Below, one piece after another: positions 12,619 to 24,965 of a stretch of DNA of 64,000 nucleotides. The stretch is from Podaxis mareebaensis. Its lineage: Eukaryota; Basidiomycota; Agaricomycetes; Agaricales; Agaricaceae. Numbering within the stretch: the first letter of the stretch is position 1; each line of letters begins with the position of its first letter. The notes under the pieces were generated by a model. That model was not told where the DNA came from and searched no databases. It saw only the letters and a list, made by a program, of their open reading frames with translations. A program made the translations under genes and the position numbers. The stretch lies in NCBI GenBank assembly GCA_018524725.1, contig JAEUWP010000445.1, positions 42,142-106,141 of the forward strand, in the 5' to 3' direction.

Positions 12619-15280
12619 GAATTACTATTTATCGGTGTCCCAAGGGTCGATTCGACTGCACTTGAGAAAGAAAAATGAGATGGATTGGTAGAGGTGGTCA
12701 AAAAGGCGTTGATGGTAGTACCCAACGATGATCACGAACATTTTTTACATCTTCACCCAATTCGGTTGTTCCCGCACTTTTTAAGACTCCGCTTCATCGC
12801 TGACTCAAATTCACTCGATCCTGGCTCTATTGACACATATCCATTACCCTTCGGCACCGCGCAGCCATGGCGGTTCTGTTAACTTCACTTGCCGACTCCC
12901 AGAACGTCTCTTTACGTGTCCATAGTCACATCTGTCGTGTAAAGGTGTTCTACGCGGTGTTGGTTGCCTCACAACTTTCATCATTCCGTGGCTCGAGGCA
13001 TCGATTTTGGAACTGGAAACATGGTTCCCTACAAACTCTCGCCCAGACCATCTCATGCCTCGAGTTTCTTTGCCAAAGCTCAGTCGCTCTGGCTACTGGA
13101 CCTGAATGGTGATTGATGTTATGAAAGCTCAAGCGACATCATTCTACCTGACGACATTCCCGTCGCTTTTCCTGGGTGGGCATGCCGCCCCGACTGTGGC
13201 GTCCCCCCGAGTAATTCGCGGCTATATTCTGATTGCTCTGGCCGATCATCTCGCGACAAAGATACTGATGGAACAGCGCGTTTGATGGCGCCCGCTTCGT
13301 GTATCGGAGCCTTCCTGAAACACCAATATATATGTAGCCTTGCTCTGTATACGTTGTGGGCTTGCCGAAGTTCCCAATCGACGTTTTTTTATTGCGTTGA
13401 CTGAACGTAACACTAAACCTCCTTTCGCCTGCATGTTGCGTCAAGCCCGAACGATTCGAGCGTTTTGGACTAGGACTTTTGAATCCAATGTCGGCGGAAC
13501 TCAGGAGGCTGGTACACAGCCATCCTTGAACATCGACTGCACCTCAATCAAAAGGAAACTTTGAAGCATGATATCCCCCCTATGATCCTCGCAAAAACAC
13601 GCACACAGTTACTCTCCAGCTAAAAGAAATTTCGACGGTAAATCCCAGCCGCCACAGGACTATGCCACGTCCAGCATTCTCATACCCAACATCCGGCAGT
13701 TTGTGCCAGGCTTGAAACATCCACCAAAACACCACGACCTTTCGTGCAGGAGAAGTAGCCCTTCAAACGTTCCAAAACCTGCATGGTGATGACAAGGTGA
13801 TTTGGGTCAGATGCTTCCCTCTTCTCATCAGTCTTATTCGCCTACAAATGCCCCACCGAAACGAACGCATCCGATTTGGTCATGACTAAGCATTTTTTTT
13901 TGCTCAATGAGAAAGTGGTATGGAGATGCCTCCGCATTTTCCGCTCCCGAAAAGCAGACGTATAATGATAAATATCTGATTCGACGTGGAATGCCACTGC
14001 ATCCTGAGCCGCCCAGGTTTAACCCTTAAATTGGGCCCTTCCGGGACCTGTTTTACGCCCAACACCCACCGTTCAGAACGGAATGCTTTAGTGATAAGAA
14101 TAGAAATAAACCTTAGACTACATATCCCTTTCGAACCACCAGATTAACGCCCCGTACTTATTCCTACGCTCTAAAGTCTGGGTGATTATCAACATCGTAG
14201 ATGGGGATAGTCATAAATGTCCAGGACACGAGAACAGAACACTGGCCTAGACCATATGGTCAGAGCACTCTGGCTGTGCATGGCTTGTCAAACGTCAGCA
14301 AGATTTAGTAGCCCTTCGACATCTGGAACCTGTAGATATATCCCTCTATCCATAGATAAAATAGTTCGACCCCCACTTCATCAGAACCTGCACTACTCTG
14401 CCCCATGAATAGATGTATGATCCACCTAGGGTCACGATCTCATTCATACGGCAGCTAATTGCCACAGTCATGCTTCCCCTCGAGGATCCCTTTTGATGTT
14501 AATCCCTGTACTATTTGGTCGAGAGCTGTCACGCCATCTTCTTCTAACAGGGACGGCCAAGTCATCATGGTCCGGATCACTCCACAGCAACGGACCTAAT
14601 TCATGTTGGCCCTTCTGAAAGACGCAAGGCCGCAACACCATGGACATCCACGGATCCAGGCCCAAGCATCATATCTAATTCATGCGGAACCAAACCACCC
14701 AGCAGATCTGACATACTCCAATGCCTTCGGCCAGGTGGAGCCTTCCTGCCGGCTCATTTTTGGCATTCGTCCGTGGTCCAACAACAGCTAAATGATCACC
14801 AAGACGCTTAAACGTCAAAGCCGGGCCCGAATTAACCAACAGCCCGACTTACAAACAGGCGAGTCATGCCGCCACAGACACGCTGTATAACAGTGTCTTC
14901 ACCGATATGGCGTGGTGATCGTCGATACGATCATGTAGCGAGTTCGCTCTCTCCACTAAGGCGGTGCTTCGGTGAATTTGTATCAAGAAATGACCGAACC
15001 TGGGAGGTGCCTAGAAGCGCATCTCAGTGCCTCATAGTCCTATATCAACTGATCATCAAGACCGTTCTGGCATACAATCACGCACTGTCCCCTAGATGAC
15101 TCAAAGAAGCTCAATAAGGAGGTGTGAGAAAGGGGGATATACGAGGTACCCTATAATTAAACTAGATTATAAAATCAATGATGGCTCTACAAGTGGTTCT
15201 ATCAACGCTGATTTTGATGAACAAGATTGTTTCCCCTCAGTCGACGCAGTGACGGTGAGAGCTGACAAACCTTTTTCCTC
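12619..15280. other. Intergenic region, nothing recognised
   Basis: The right flank of eIF4A carries its promoter and leader. Beyond that there are only short, scattered open frames of at most about 101 codons on either strand, without family resemblance or linked splice sites. No repeats or transposon remains were noticed. Confidence 0.5.
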
Positions 15281-17166
15281 TCAGAATTTTCCCCAAAGTT
15301 TTCTCAGTATCAGATACCGAGTAATCAGCATCAAGAATACTGCCAGAAGAATGGTACTTCCTGAAAATTTCTATGAAATTTGCTGGTGATGGAAAAAGAG
15401 TGGATAGAATCCCACCTGCATAGTAGCTCACCATTTTGGTGCTCCCTGTAGCGGCATTGATAGCGCCGGATATGGGAGGACCTGCCACTGCACCCAGTGC
15501 AGCGAAAACCATTACTGTACCCATTCGACGACCAACATCCTCGATAATACCCATATTGTACAACGGCATGTTGAACGCTGAGACGTAAGCTGAAGAGGTG
15601 AATCTGACGGTTGTAATTAGAATGATTGATTCTTCAGAACGATGATCATGAGCTTACCCGTAAAGAATCGCCACAACGATCAACGAACTTTTACTTCGGG
15701 CGTATGGCCACGCAAATGTCATTATGGCGACAGCAATGGTCATAGGTGTAATCACGTTCACAGCGCCTGGCCATTCACAGGTCAGTTTTGACGTAAGATA
15801 AATAGGGAAAACCTGGGCTTACCGTATCTATCAGCCATGACACCAGTTACGAGCCGGCCAACGCCAGAGCCCGCGTTCGCGAGGCTCACTAGATAAAAGG
15901 AGAATTCTGGGGAGATACCCACATTTATGGCACTGACATCGATGAAAGTCAAGACTATCGAGCATGAGCATCACCACCTTAATCAATATCCCAGCATCGA
16001 TTCACCTGTATATATTCCGAGGAACGCAACCGTGTTCGCGATACAATATATCGTGAATGCCGGTAGTCTGAATGCTCTGAAATTGAAGAGGCCCCCAGGT
16101 ACATTTTTAGGAGGTAACCTCCGGGCGAGGACGATATTAGAGATTCCGAGCATGAAAATAAGGATAAAGCCCATAATGCGCATTGTCCACGGAAAGCTAG
16201 AAGTCAATGAGAATTCCAGTGACTCGTGCTTGAACGACAACAACGTACCCCACGATTCTGATGAGATTCCGTGCGGCAATCGGAAAGACGGTTCCTCCCA
16301 GGGAAGAACCAGCTGCCGTGAGGCCCAGGGCAATTCCACGCCTCTTTTTGAACCAATGGCCGACCACGCTGAGAGTTGGCCCGAAGCAGATACCGCATGC
16401 TAACTGAGGCGTCTGTGGGTATGTGCATACAATAATGTAGATGCAATGAGCGTACCCCAACAACAAAGCCTTGACACAATAGGAAATGCCAGTATTCCCG
16501 GCACTGGGCGATTAAGAATGTTGCGACTATGAAAATAATGGTGCCGAAGAAGAAAGGAACTTTGAAGTAGCCCAAATCAAACAATCGTCCTGTGACTTGA
16601 CCTGGAAGGAAGACGAGGGAGTACTAGAGGATATCTCAGTTGCAAAGCTCAGGGGAGAAAGAGATATCATACCTGGACAGAGCCGATCCATGCGCTTAGT
16701 ATGGTGTGAGCCCATCTCCATGAAGGAACTTGGGTTGTTACTCACATTTGAGATGGTGAAGAGGTTTTTAATGTATTTGTTTCATAATATGATTGAAAAA
16801 CCTGTCATGACGTTAAGCCCTTAGAATTGACCTACGTACTCCCTTAAACATACCCCCCACGCGTTTACAAACCCAAATCTACCAAGTTGTCAGAATGTGC
16901 TGCACAGGAAAGAGCTTCCCACTCACGTTGAGAATGTGCAGCACATAGTCTTCGCAGCGACAAAGGCGTCAGATGACTGCCATGAAGCAAGTCAGTATAG
17001 CACATACCCCAAGCACGATCAGCCACGCCCTCAAGCCACCGTCCGGATAGTCATCGTGGTCCACTATTTCCGACTCTGACTGTGGATCATCGATCTTCGT
17101 GGTATCGATATCCTTGTCGTTAAAGCTGAAAGATAACTGAGCTTTTTCGATGACACTTGGTGCCAT
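15281..17166 (-). CDS. MFS monocarboxylate-type transporter 1
   Basis: Plasma-membrane or organellar carrier of the major facilitator superfamily, like fungal MCT/MCH (SLC16-like) proteins; the substrate cannot be told. Exons (minus) are 17166-17008, 16949-16927, 16878-16854, 16801-16746, 16694-16673, 16623-16456, 16403-16249, 16196-16006, 15954-15823, 15766-15658, 15603-15416 and 15360-15281, giving 435 residues in frame. Residues 1-43 are an acidic cytosolic tail. Then come the family block DGGLRAWLIVLG, FGFVNAWGVFQSYYE, the TM2-3 loop TGRLFDLGYF, GHWFKKRRGIALG and the second-half motif EDVGRRMG in the position of the MFS loop. The protein ends LILRKLWGKF. It is the most divergent of three same-strand paralogues here. 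The 5' LTR of element A begins about 680 bp upstream, pointing away. No lesion was seen. Confidence 0.9.
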
Positions 17167-17847
17167 AGAAGAGAATACCAGGCCAAGGTTTGTGTCCGTC
17201 GCTTACTGTATCAAAGACAAAGTGAAGGGAAAGTTTATTTGTTGTACGAAAATCGCATGAAAGGGGTATTAAACGAATGATGCGACTAATGCCAATGGTC
17301 TAGCGCATGTTTTCCATCAACGAGCCGATCCTAACCGCCGGCACGTTCGGCATTTAACGATGTTTCGGTAGCTGTCCATGATGCGTTTGGCAACAGGGTC
17401 GGTGGCATGCTTGGCCTGAAATCGAGAAAGAGAATGAAACCTGGCCAATGGCAGAGCTTCGTGAACTCACACCGTTCAGTCGGGGAGCCCACCCCACCCC
17501 GAGTACAGGAGATGTCCTTGAACGAAACAGGATGCTGGGTTGCTGGACTCGGCAAATATGATAGTACTGAAGCCCAAGGGGTTAATTAGAACGATCTCTC
17601 GGTAATTTCGGAATTACAATACTCCTCTTTCTCACATCGGGCCTGTGATTTATTCTCATCTCTATAATTCATGAATTGATGGTTCGCTCTTTATTTTCAG
17701 CAGCACTTTTCACTGGATCGGTTCTTCAACCAATCGTGTTACCCATGTCAAGAGGACTTAGGTTCCTCTCGATTTTCTTAATTTGCCTTGAGTGAGGTGG
17801 GCCAACGTATCTCACATCACTGCATCCCATTTGTATTCTCAGCCCAG
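17167..17847. other. Upstream region of MFS 1 and pre-integration flank
   Basis: This stretch lies between the MFS 1 start codon and the first base of element A. It should hold the MFS 1 promoter. It keeps normal CpG content, unlike the transposon interior that follows. No gene was recognised. Confidence 0.5.
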
Positions 17848-18580
17848 TGTAGACCGACGATCGGTTGCTCGTGAAAATGGCAACCTCACGTCACTCTCTC
17901 ACTAATCCAAATCATAGAATGAACCTTGTCGGAGCGCCCGTCGTCAAGCCGCCCATCACCACTTTTGGGTCCCACTATTCGAGTTTCTGAATCTTATCGT
18001 TGTCGTGCCTATGTGTATACATTTTCTACATTTCTTCCATTGTTGCCAGTCCCATGATCATATCCCCGCCTATTGTCTTATTTGTAGTGGTATTCAGGTA
18101 GCCTGGTCTTGTGAAATTTCGCTCGTGTCTCAGCCTATGCCTACTCCGTTTCGCTCTCGCCTTCTCCCTCAGCATTTGATATTGTATATCATCTATTTTG
18201 CCTTCACATTTCCTTTAATCTTCATGGGTTATTGTTTTACTACATTTCTCAGCCAGTTTCAGCTTAATTACCTTCCGTTTCGCCTCATCTATGCCCTTCC
18301 ACCTCGAGATCCCCATTCAGATTCGTAGTTTTACTCATATATAAAGAAAAGCTTGCCATGTATTCTAGGTAGTGAATGACACACCCATATTCGACCTCCA
18401 CCTCACTGTCCAAAAAGTTCACCCACAGGTTCCATTTCCTGACTTTTATTTTTTTTTTATTCTCGTTTTATTTTCCATTTTGGGCCCCTACTTCTTGTAG
18501 TTTGGTTACAAAGTCCAGTGGTCATTGGATTCGACTGTGCTCACTTTCTCAGAACCTCTGACAGAGGTTATATCTCTTCA
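17848..18580 (+). repeat. Element A 5' LTR
   Basis: Starts TGTAGACCGACG and ends TATATCTCTTCA. It matches the 3' LTR over its whole length. It holds the element's promoter by family convention. It keeps many CpG sites that read TG or CA in the 3' copy. Confidence 0.9.
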
Positions 18581-18582
18581 AC

Positions 18583-18599
18583 TGGAGCCCACTGCAAGG
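18583..18599 (+). other. Element A primer-binding site
   Basis: Directly after the LTR and a 2-nt spacer is TGGAGCCCACTGCAAGG, opening with the TGG that pairs with the CCA end of a tRNA. Element B has TGGAGCCCACCACGAGG at the same spot, which looks like the undamaged form. The tRNA was not identified. Confidence 0.7.
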
Positions 18600-20040
18600 G
18601 GGCTTCAAAACCAAATTTTGTGCTCAAAATTCCTTGTAATCTTGCCCAAGAAATTGCTCTTGCACTTCACAATCCCCACAGCTTCTCATTTGACACCCTT
18701 ACTACTGCAGAAGAATTTTTCTCTTTCAGTTCCCCTTCCACCACTGACTCCAACTTTTCATTTCATCTCGACAATCTCATGGCTGATGCCAATCAACCAG
18801 CCAATCCCCCTGGCAATCAACAAGCTCCAGCTCAACCCCAGGCTGCCCCAGGTAATGCCAGTGGCCCACCTGCATATCATGCCCAGCACTTCCCTATTCA
18901 AGGCAACCAGGCCCCACCTGGGTTCATTCTGGCTCAGTTCAACCCACCTGCTGGAGTGAATCCTCCCCCACAACCACAGCAGAACATTATACACCAATAC
19001 CCCCAGCCTCGCACCATGCCCTCTTGCTATGGCACTTCAGCCCTGAAATTCAATGGCCATCCAAGATCACTACAACAATTCTTCAAGGAAATAGAACTTC
19101 TGGGTTGTGAATGTAACCTTGACAATCACAGCCTGATTCACCACACCCTTTGCTACCTTGATGGAATTGATTACGATGCATGGGTCAGTTGCCCATCAGC
19201 ATCAGGTGATGATTGGATTCACTTCAAAGAAGAGATCACTGCTATGTACCTGGGAGCCAAAGACAACACTTGTTTTAATGTGACTGACCTTGAGCTGTTC
19301 ATTGAATGCCATGCATCTAACCCAATGCAAGATCACTTCCAGTTCAGGGAGTATTACTGCAATTTCCTCACTCAGGCAAGCTGGCTTTTGAACTGGAACC
19401 TCATTTTGCATTGTGAGTGAAACAAGCTCTTCATGAACAGTTTCCACATTGAATTCTGAAACCAGCTTCACACTCAACTTCACCTGCAAGATCCCATTCA
19501 CCCCTTAGATAAACCTTGGGATATCAATGAGGTCAAGCAAGCAGCATGGTTCCTGCTCAAGGGGCAAAATTCTGGCAATGTACTTGGTATGCCCTTACCA
19601 CCTCCTCCACCTCAGCCCCATTATGCTGCATCATATGCAAATTTTGCTCCAGCACCATGTGAAACATTTGATATGGCCTCCATTGAGCAGATCCTCACTT
19701 CAGATGCATTCCTCAATCACCTCACAGGGAAAATCAGCCTCCCTGGTCCTCAGACTTCTCATGTACCGTACCAAGCTCCTCTGCAGCAAAACTCTCAGCA
19801 ACAGTGACCCACCTGGCCATGTGGCTTCTACTCTGATCCAGAGCATATGTTCAGATGCTGCCAGGCACTTGATGAGTATATTTGATGAGGGCTATGCATT
19901 TGAGATGCTACAAATTGTATCTGTATGCCAGATGGCACACTTGTATCACCTCAGATCACTCCTGGTCAAAACATGAAGGAATGAATTGACAATTGGCATC
20001 AAGCACACTCACCTCAACCTCTCCATGCCCAGGCCAACAT
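18590..20040 (+). pseudogene. gag: Element A gag (decayed)
   Basis: Structural capsid-like protein. The likely start is the ATG at 18780 (MADANQPANPPGNQ), although homology to element B extends upstream in frame to about 18599. A Pro/Gln-rich N-terminal part is followed by the retrotransposon capsid block, seen as ALKFNGHPRSLQQFFKEIE and further on ELFIECHASNPMQDHFQFREYY. The frame stops at 19420 (TGA), at 19457 and again before the zinc knuckle. The knuckle at about 19818-19861 reads CGFYSDPEHMFRCC, with the second of its cysteines changed to Tyr. The same frame continues into protease. Confidence 0.85.
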
Positions 20041-20512
20041 CCTCAAAGTTGTTCCACCACCCCAGCCGGTCCCCTCTACCTCTAGCAATTCCCCTGCATC
20101 CACTATGCCTTACACCACTTCATATACATCACAAGATGAAGATGAACTCAAGACACTCAAAGCAGTCATGCTAGCAGCTTTGAAATGCCAAGATGAGATT
20201 CGTAGATGCATAGGAACTGCCACAAAGCTGAAGAACCCACCAGCCACTTCCAAACAACCTTCAAACATGCCTGACTCATCCTCATCTGCTCCTACCAACC
20301 CTTCAAGCCAACCACCTTCACAACCAAAACTGGTGCCAAAACCAGCTCCTGCCCCTACTTTGAGCCAGCCACAATATCGATTCTCATCACCCATCGAGGA
20401 CCTGAAGGCTATTCAAGACATCATTTGGCAAAGCTTAGACAGCACAGTTACTCTCACTCAATGAGAGCTTTACACTATAGCACCAGATGTCAGAAAACAC
20501 ATTAAGGAACAA

Positions 20513-21085
20513 GTGACAACACACTGGATACCCACCAGCCCCTCAGCAACTGCCTCTGCTGTTGAAGAAGCTCCACTTGGTTCAGGAAGCATCTTGTCTG
20601 CCCTTGCACATCATCACTCCCCTCCACCCAATCCCCTTATCATTGCCAACCACATGGAGGAATTGCATACAATTCCCCTTGAAATCAATAACAAAGTCTC
20701 AGTCAATGCAATACTTGATAAAGGTTCACAGATCATTGGCCTGCAACAAGATGTTTGGGAAAAACTGGGCTTACTGTTGTTAAGAGACCATACCATCCTG
20801 ATGGAATCAGCCAATGTGACCAAGGAGATGACAATGGGACTGTTAAGAGACCTTCCTGTGTGTATCAGCAGCAGCACATTTTACCTCCAGGTCCAGGTTA
20901 TCGAGAACACACCATATGGAATGCTCCTTGGTCAGCCATTCCTTACCCTCACCCAAGCCCAAACTCACCATTACTCCAATGGTGACTTGCATATCACTCT
21001 CCTCAATCCAAATACCAGAGAGACATTTACCATACTGACCATGGCATGCATTCACAAGCCCATCCAGTCAAGTCCAGGTTTTTGA
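20513..21085 (+). pseudogene. Element A protease domain
   Basis: Retropepsin-type aspartic protease that would cut the Gag-Pol polyprotein. The core reads VNAILDKGSQIIG, then the second-strand region MLLGQPFLTL. The catalytic motif is D-K-G where most retropepsins have D-[ST]-G; element B has D-E-G. The frame stops at GGTTTTTGA, and the next pol segment continues in the -1 frame. Confidence 0.8.
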
Positions 21086-22970
21086 ATGTTGAGGATTTGG
21101 CCCAACATAGCCAAGGAGACCCAATTCCATATGAATGCATCACCCCTTGTCACATGCTTACTAAACCAGTCACTTTCCTATCCTGTTCCATGATTTCCCC
21201 TCTCGCTTTTACTACTGCCCACTTCTGACCAATCAACAATCCACAAGAGATATATAAGATCACATTATCAGAACCTGAAGATCATGTCCAACCACCCAAA
21301 AACTCAAATTTCATATACAAGAAAGTCACCAACCACATCAAACCTGTTGCTACTACCTTACCTGAGAACTTCTGAATTGTCTGCCAGATCCCATGTGATC
21401 CCCTCGAGTCTATACCCATACTTCCCACTGAAGCTCCAGATTTCTTTCCTAGAGCACGCTACACTCTTGAATGAATGAAATCCATGAATGTCAATCCTGA
21501 CAGTTTCCTCTGGCCAGAAGAAGAAAAACTGGTCCATCATCTAATCCTCCTTCAACAGTTTGGTTTTGCCTGGACCAAAGACAAGAAAGGCAAATTTTCT
21601 AACAAATACTTCGATCCAATCATGATCCCAACTATCAAGCACATCCTGTGGGTCTTGCATAATATTCCCATTCCTCCAGGGATCTTTCACCAGGTCATCA
21701 ATATTATCAAGGCAAAGATAGCAGCCAGCATTTATGAACCATTGAGTTCTTCATATCAATCACAGTGGTTCTGTGTCCTCAAAAAGGACAGCAACTCACT
21801 CCGCCTCATTCACAACCTCCAGCCCCTTAATGCCATTACCATCAAAGACTCAGGAGTGCTACCTATTGTTGAAACCTATACTGAGTCATTCGGCAGTCAA
21901 GGGTGCTATGGAATATTTGATTTATTTGTAGGATTCAACCAATGAGCTCTTGCACCTGAGTCCCGAGACCTAACAACCTTTCAAACACCCCTCAGCACCC
22001 TCCACCTCATGTCCATTCCCATGGGCTACATGAATTTGATGCAAATCCAACACAGTGACCTCACATTCCTGCTTCAAGATGAAATCCCCAATGTAGCTGT
22101 GCCTTTTGTTGACAATGTGCCAGTCAAGGGACCAAAAACACAGTATGAGACAGCTAATGGCTTTGAAACAATTCCTGAAAACCCAAAAATCCAATGCTTT
22201 GTTTGGGAGCACCTACAGAACATCAACTGGATTGTTCAGTGCATCAAGCACACCAGTGGGACCTTTTCAGCACTCAAGTTGCACATTTGCACACCCTCTG
22301 CAGTTGTGGTCAGTCATCTCTGCACCTACAAGGGATGACTCCCAGACACATCCAGAATCCAGAAGATCATCAACTGGCCTCTATGCTCAAATCTCACAGA
22401 AGTGCGAGGTTTTCTTGGCACTCTTGGCACAATTCATATTTTCATCCACAATTTCGCTGCAGTCGCAAGACCACTAGTTAGACTGACAAAGAAAGGTGTA
22501 GAATTTCACTTTGGGGATGAAGAAATGGCAGCTATGAAGGAGTTGAAGGATTTGGCCAAAAACTCCCTATGTATCCATGCAATCAACTACACTAATGACA
22601 ACAAAGTTATTCTAGGTGTTGATACCTTGAAGATAGCAGTTGGATACATCCTCCAACAATTAGGGGATGATGGAAGACAATACCCCTCACAATTCAGATT
22701 GATCACACTCAATGAATGCAAGTCTTGATACTCTCAGGCAAAGTTGGAACTGTTTGGACTGTTTAGAGCATTGAAGGACATACAGATTTGGATTATAGGA
22801 GTCAGGAATCTGGTGGTTGAAGTCAATGTGAAATATATCAAAGGCATGATCAACAATCCTGACATTCAACCTTTGGCTTCAATTAATCATTGGATATCTG
22901 CGATCTTACTCTTTGATTTTCACCTCAGACACGTCCCAGGCAATGAGCATAGCCCAGATGGCTTATCCTG
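21086..22970 (+). pseudogene. Element A reverse transcriptase-RNase H (decayed)
   Basis: Copies element RNA to DNA and removes the RNA strand. It is recognised by alignment with element B: FLWPEEEKLVHHLILLQQFG upstream, then the fingers region WFCVLKKD, catalytic block A YGIFDLFVGF, and block C reading FVDNVPVKGP. The second catalytic Asp of the xDD motif is Asn. The RNase H-like segment GVDTLKIAVGYILQQLG and the linker RHVPGNEHSPDGLS follow. Several in-frame stops (for example at about 21943, 22336 and 22726) show it is dead. Confidence 0.88.
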
Positions 22971-23357
22971 ATGCCCTTGAGCCCTAGAAGATCCAGAATT
23001 TGACAATGACTATGAGGAGTGGATAGATGTGGCCAATGCCTTTCCTCTCTCACTTCCACAGCCTCACTATTCACCTTTCCTGCCAACCATCTCCCAGGAT
23101 GACTCATGCTGGATATGGAGCTCTAACACCTTTGGCATTGAAGTCCTGAATGATAACATGCCAACTCACACTACTCAGCAATTGCTAGATCAGAACCCAC
23201 TCTCCTCTCACTCCCCCAACACCCCATACACCAAAATTTTCACAAATGAAAGCCCAGCACCCTTACCACCATCCTCTTCCACTATTCCTCACTCAGACAA
23301 GGCCAAAGCTCGTGATCTTGAACTCAAACATGTCAAGGCCTTCCTCACCAAACCCAA

Positions 23358-24900
23358 ATGACATCAGACCTCACTGAGGACACCTTCAAATGTTTCCTTC
23401 AATACACAGCCAAATTTTTCATACATGATGGCCAACTCTGGAAAAAGGACCCGAAGATGAAACACAAACTCATTGTACCTGAAGAATGCCACTATGAGCT
23501 CATATGGCAAGCACATGATGAAATGGGGCATAAGGGCATCTTTACAGTTCGCATTCAGCTCGTGGAATGATTCTGGTGGCCACAACTTGAGCAAGACATC
23601 AAATGGTTTATTAAGACATGCCATGAGTGTCAAATGCAGCTCTCATGTCATTTCCTTATCCCTCCAACTGTCCTGACTCTGCTCAACCTATTCAGAAAGG
23701 CATACATCAACATGATGTTCATGCCTAAGTTGAATGGGTTTCACTACATCATGCACACCCAGTGCTCACTCTCATCCTACCCAGAATGGCATATGCTTTG
23801 CCTTGAGAATGTGTGAACACTTGGAACATTCATATTTGAAGACTTACTGTGCAGGTGGGGCATACTTGAAGAAATCATCACCAACAACAGTCCAGCTTTC
23901 ATCCAAGCAGCTGAGTTTCTCTCAGATCAATACAAGATCAACCACATCTGCATTTCACCTTACAACTCATGTGCAAATGGCCCTGTTGAGTGGAGACACT
24001 TTGACATTAGAGAGTCACTGGTAAAGGCAGCAGCAGGAGAAGGACATTGTTGGGCAATGGCTGCACCCTCAGTATTCTGGGCAGAATGAATTTTGATTCA
24101 GAAATCGACGGGATACTTACCATACTACCTTGCACATAGCCTTGAGCCTCTCCTCCCCTTTGATCTTGCTGAAGTGACCTACCTAGCTCCCACCTTCACC
24201 AAACCACTTTCCACAACTGAACTCATTGCTATCTGAGCCATCCAGCTTCAGAAACAACCCCAAGACCTCACAAAAGTCAAGGAACTTGTCATCAAAGCCC
24301 ACTTCGACTCAATCCACCACTTCAATGAGAAGTATTCAAATATAATCTGTGATTTTGACTTCTCACCTGGTTCTCTCATCTTAGTCAGGAACTCACAGTA
24401 TGATCACGATGTTGGCAGTAAAACAAAGCCCAGATATTTTGGGCCAATGGTTGTACTCAAGAGAACCAAAGGTGGGTCATACATTCTTGCTGGACTTGAT
24501 GGCTCTATCTCTAGGCTCCACTTCACTGCCTTCTGACTTGTACCTTACCATCCATGTGACATCCAATCCATACTGGTTACCAAACTCACTGATGCATCCC
24601 CAGAAACTCTTGACAACTTCACTTATGACATACCAACACAGGGCAATGAGGATACACCCAACCCAGCTGAGTATTCTGTTTCTTTGTTGGCACACCCCCT
24701 ATCCCCTTTTGTTCATGATGACCCTTTTGGGCTCAATGTTTATGGACATAACTCCAGTTGAGTGTGACGAGGTGTTCAACCACCCCATTCACCACTCTGA
24801 AAGGACTCACCAACATCACCCTACTCCTCATCTCCATACATTGCCAACACTCAGCCAGCCAGTGCCCTCTCACCTGTCACATACACCTTTTGACATTGCT
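23358..24900 (+). pseudogene. Element A integrase (decayed)
   Basis: Joins element DNA to the host genome. The H2C2 zinc-binding part begins at HDEMGHKG and includes CHECQ. The core carries remains of the DDE triad region, with TNNSPAF where element B has TDNGSAF, so one catalytic Asp is lost. The C-terminal part keeps a GPY/F-like segment, FGPMVVLKRTKGGSYIL. Multiple stops and frame changes are present. Confidence 0.85.
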
Positions 24901-24928
24901 ATGATTTGTTTTATTTCTCAAGCCACAC

Positions 24929-24946
24929 ACTGACCAGGAGGTCAGT
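24929..24946 (+). promoter_or_regulatory. Element A hairpin before 3' LTR
   Basis: ACTGACC-AGGA-GGTCAGT, a perfect 7-bp stem with a 4-nt loop ending 19 nt before the 3' LTR. The identical sequence occurs at the same place in relic C and element B. The position is that of the polypurine tract or plus-strand priming region. Its function is inferred only from conservation and place. Confidence 0.7.
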
Positions 24947-24965
24947 ATCTAAAGTACCTGGGAGA

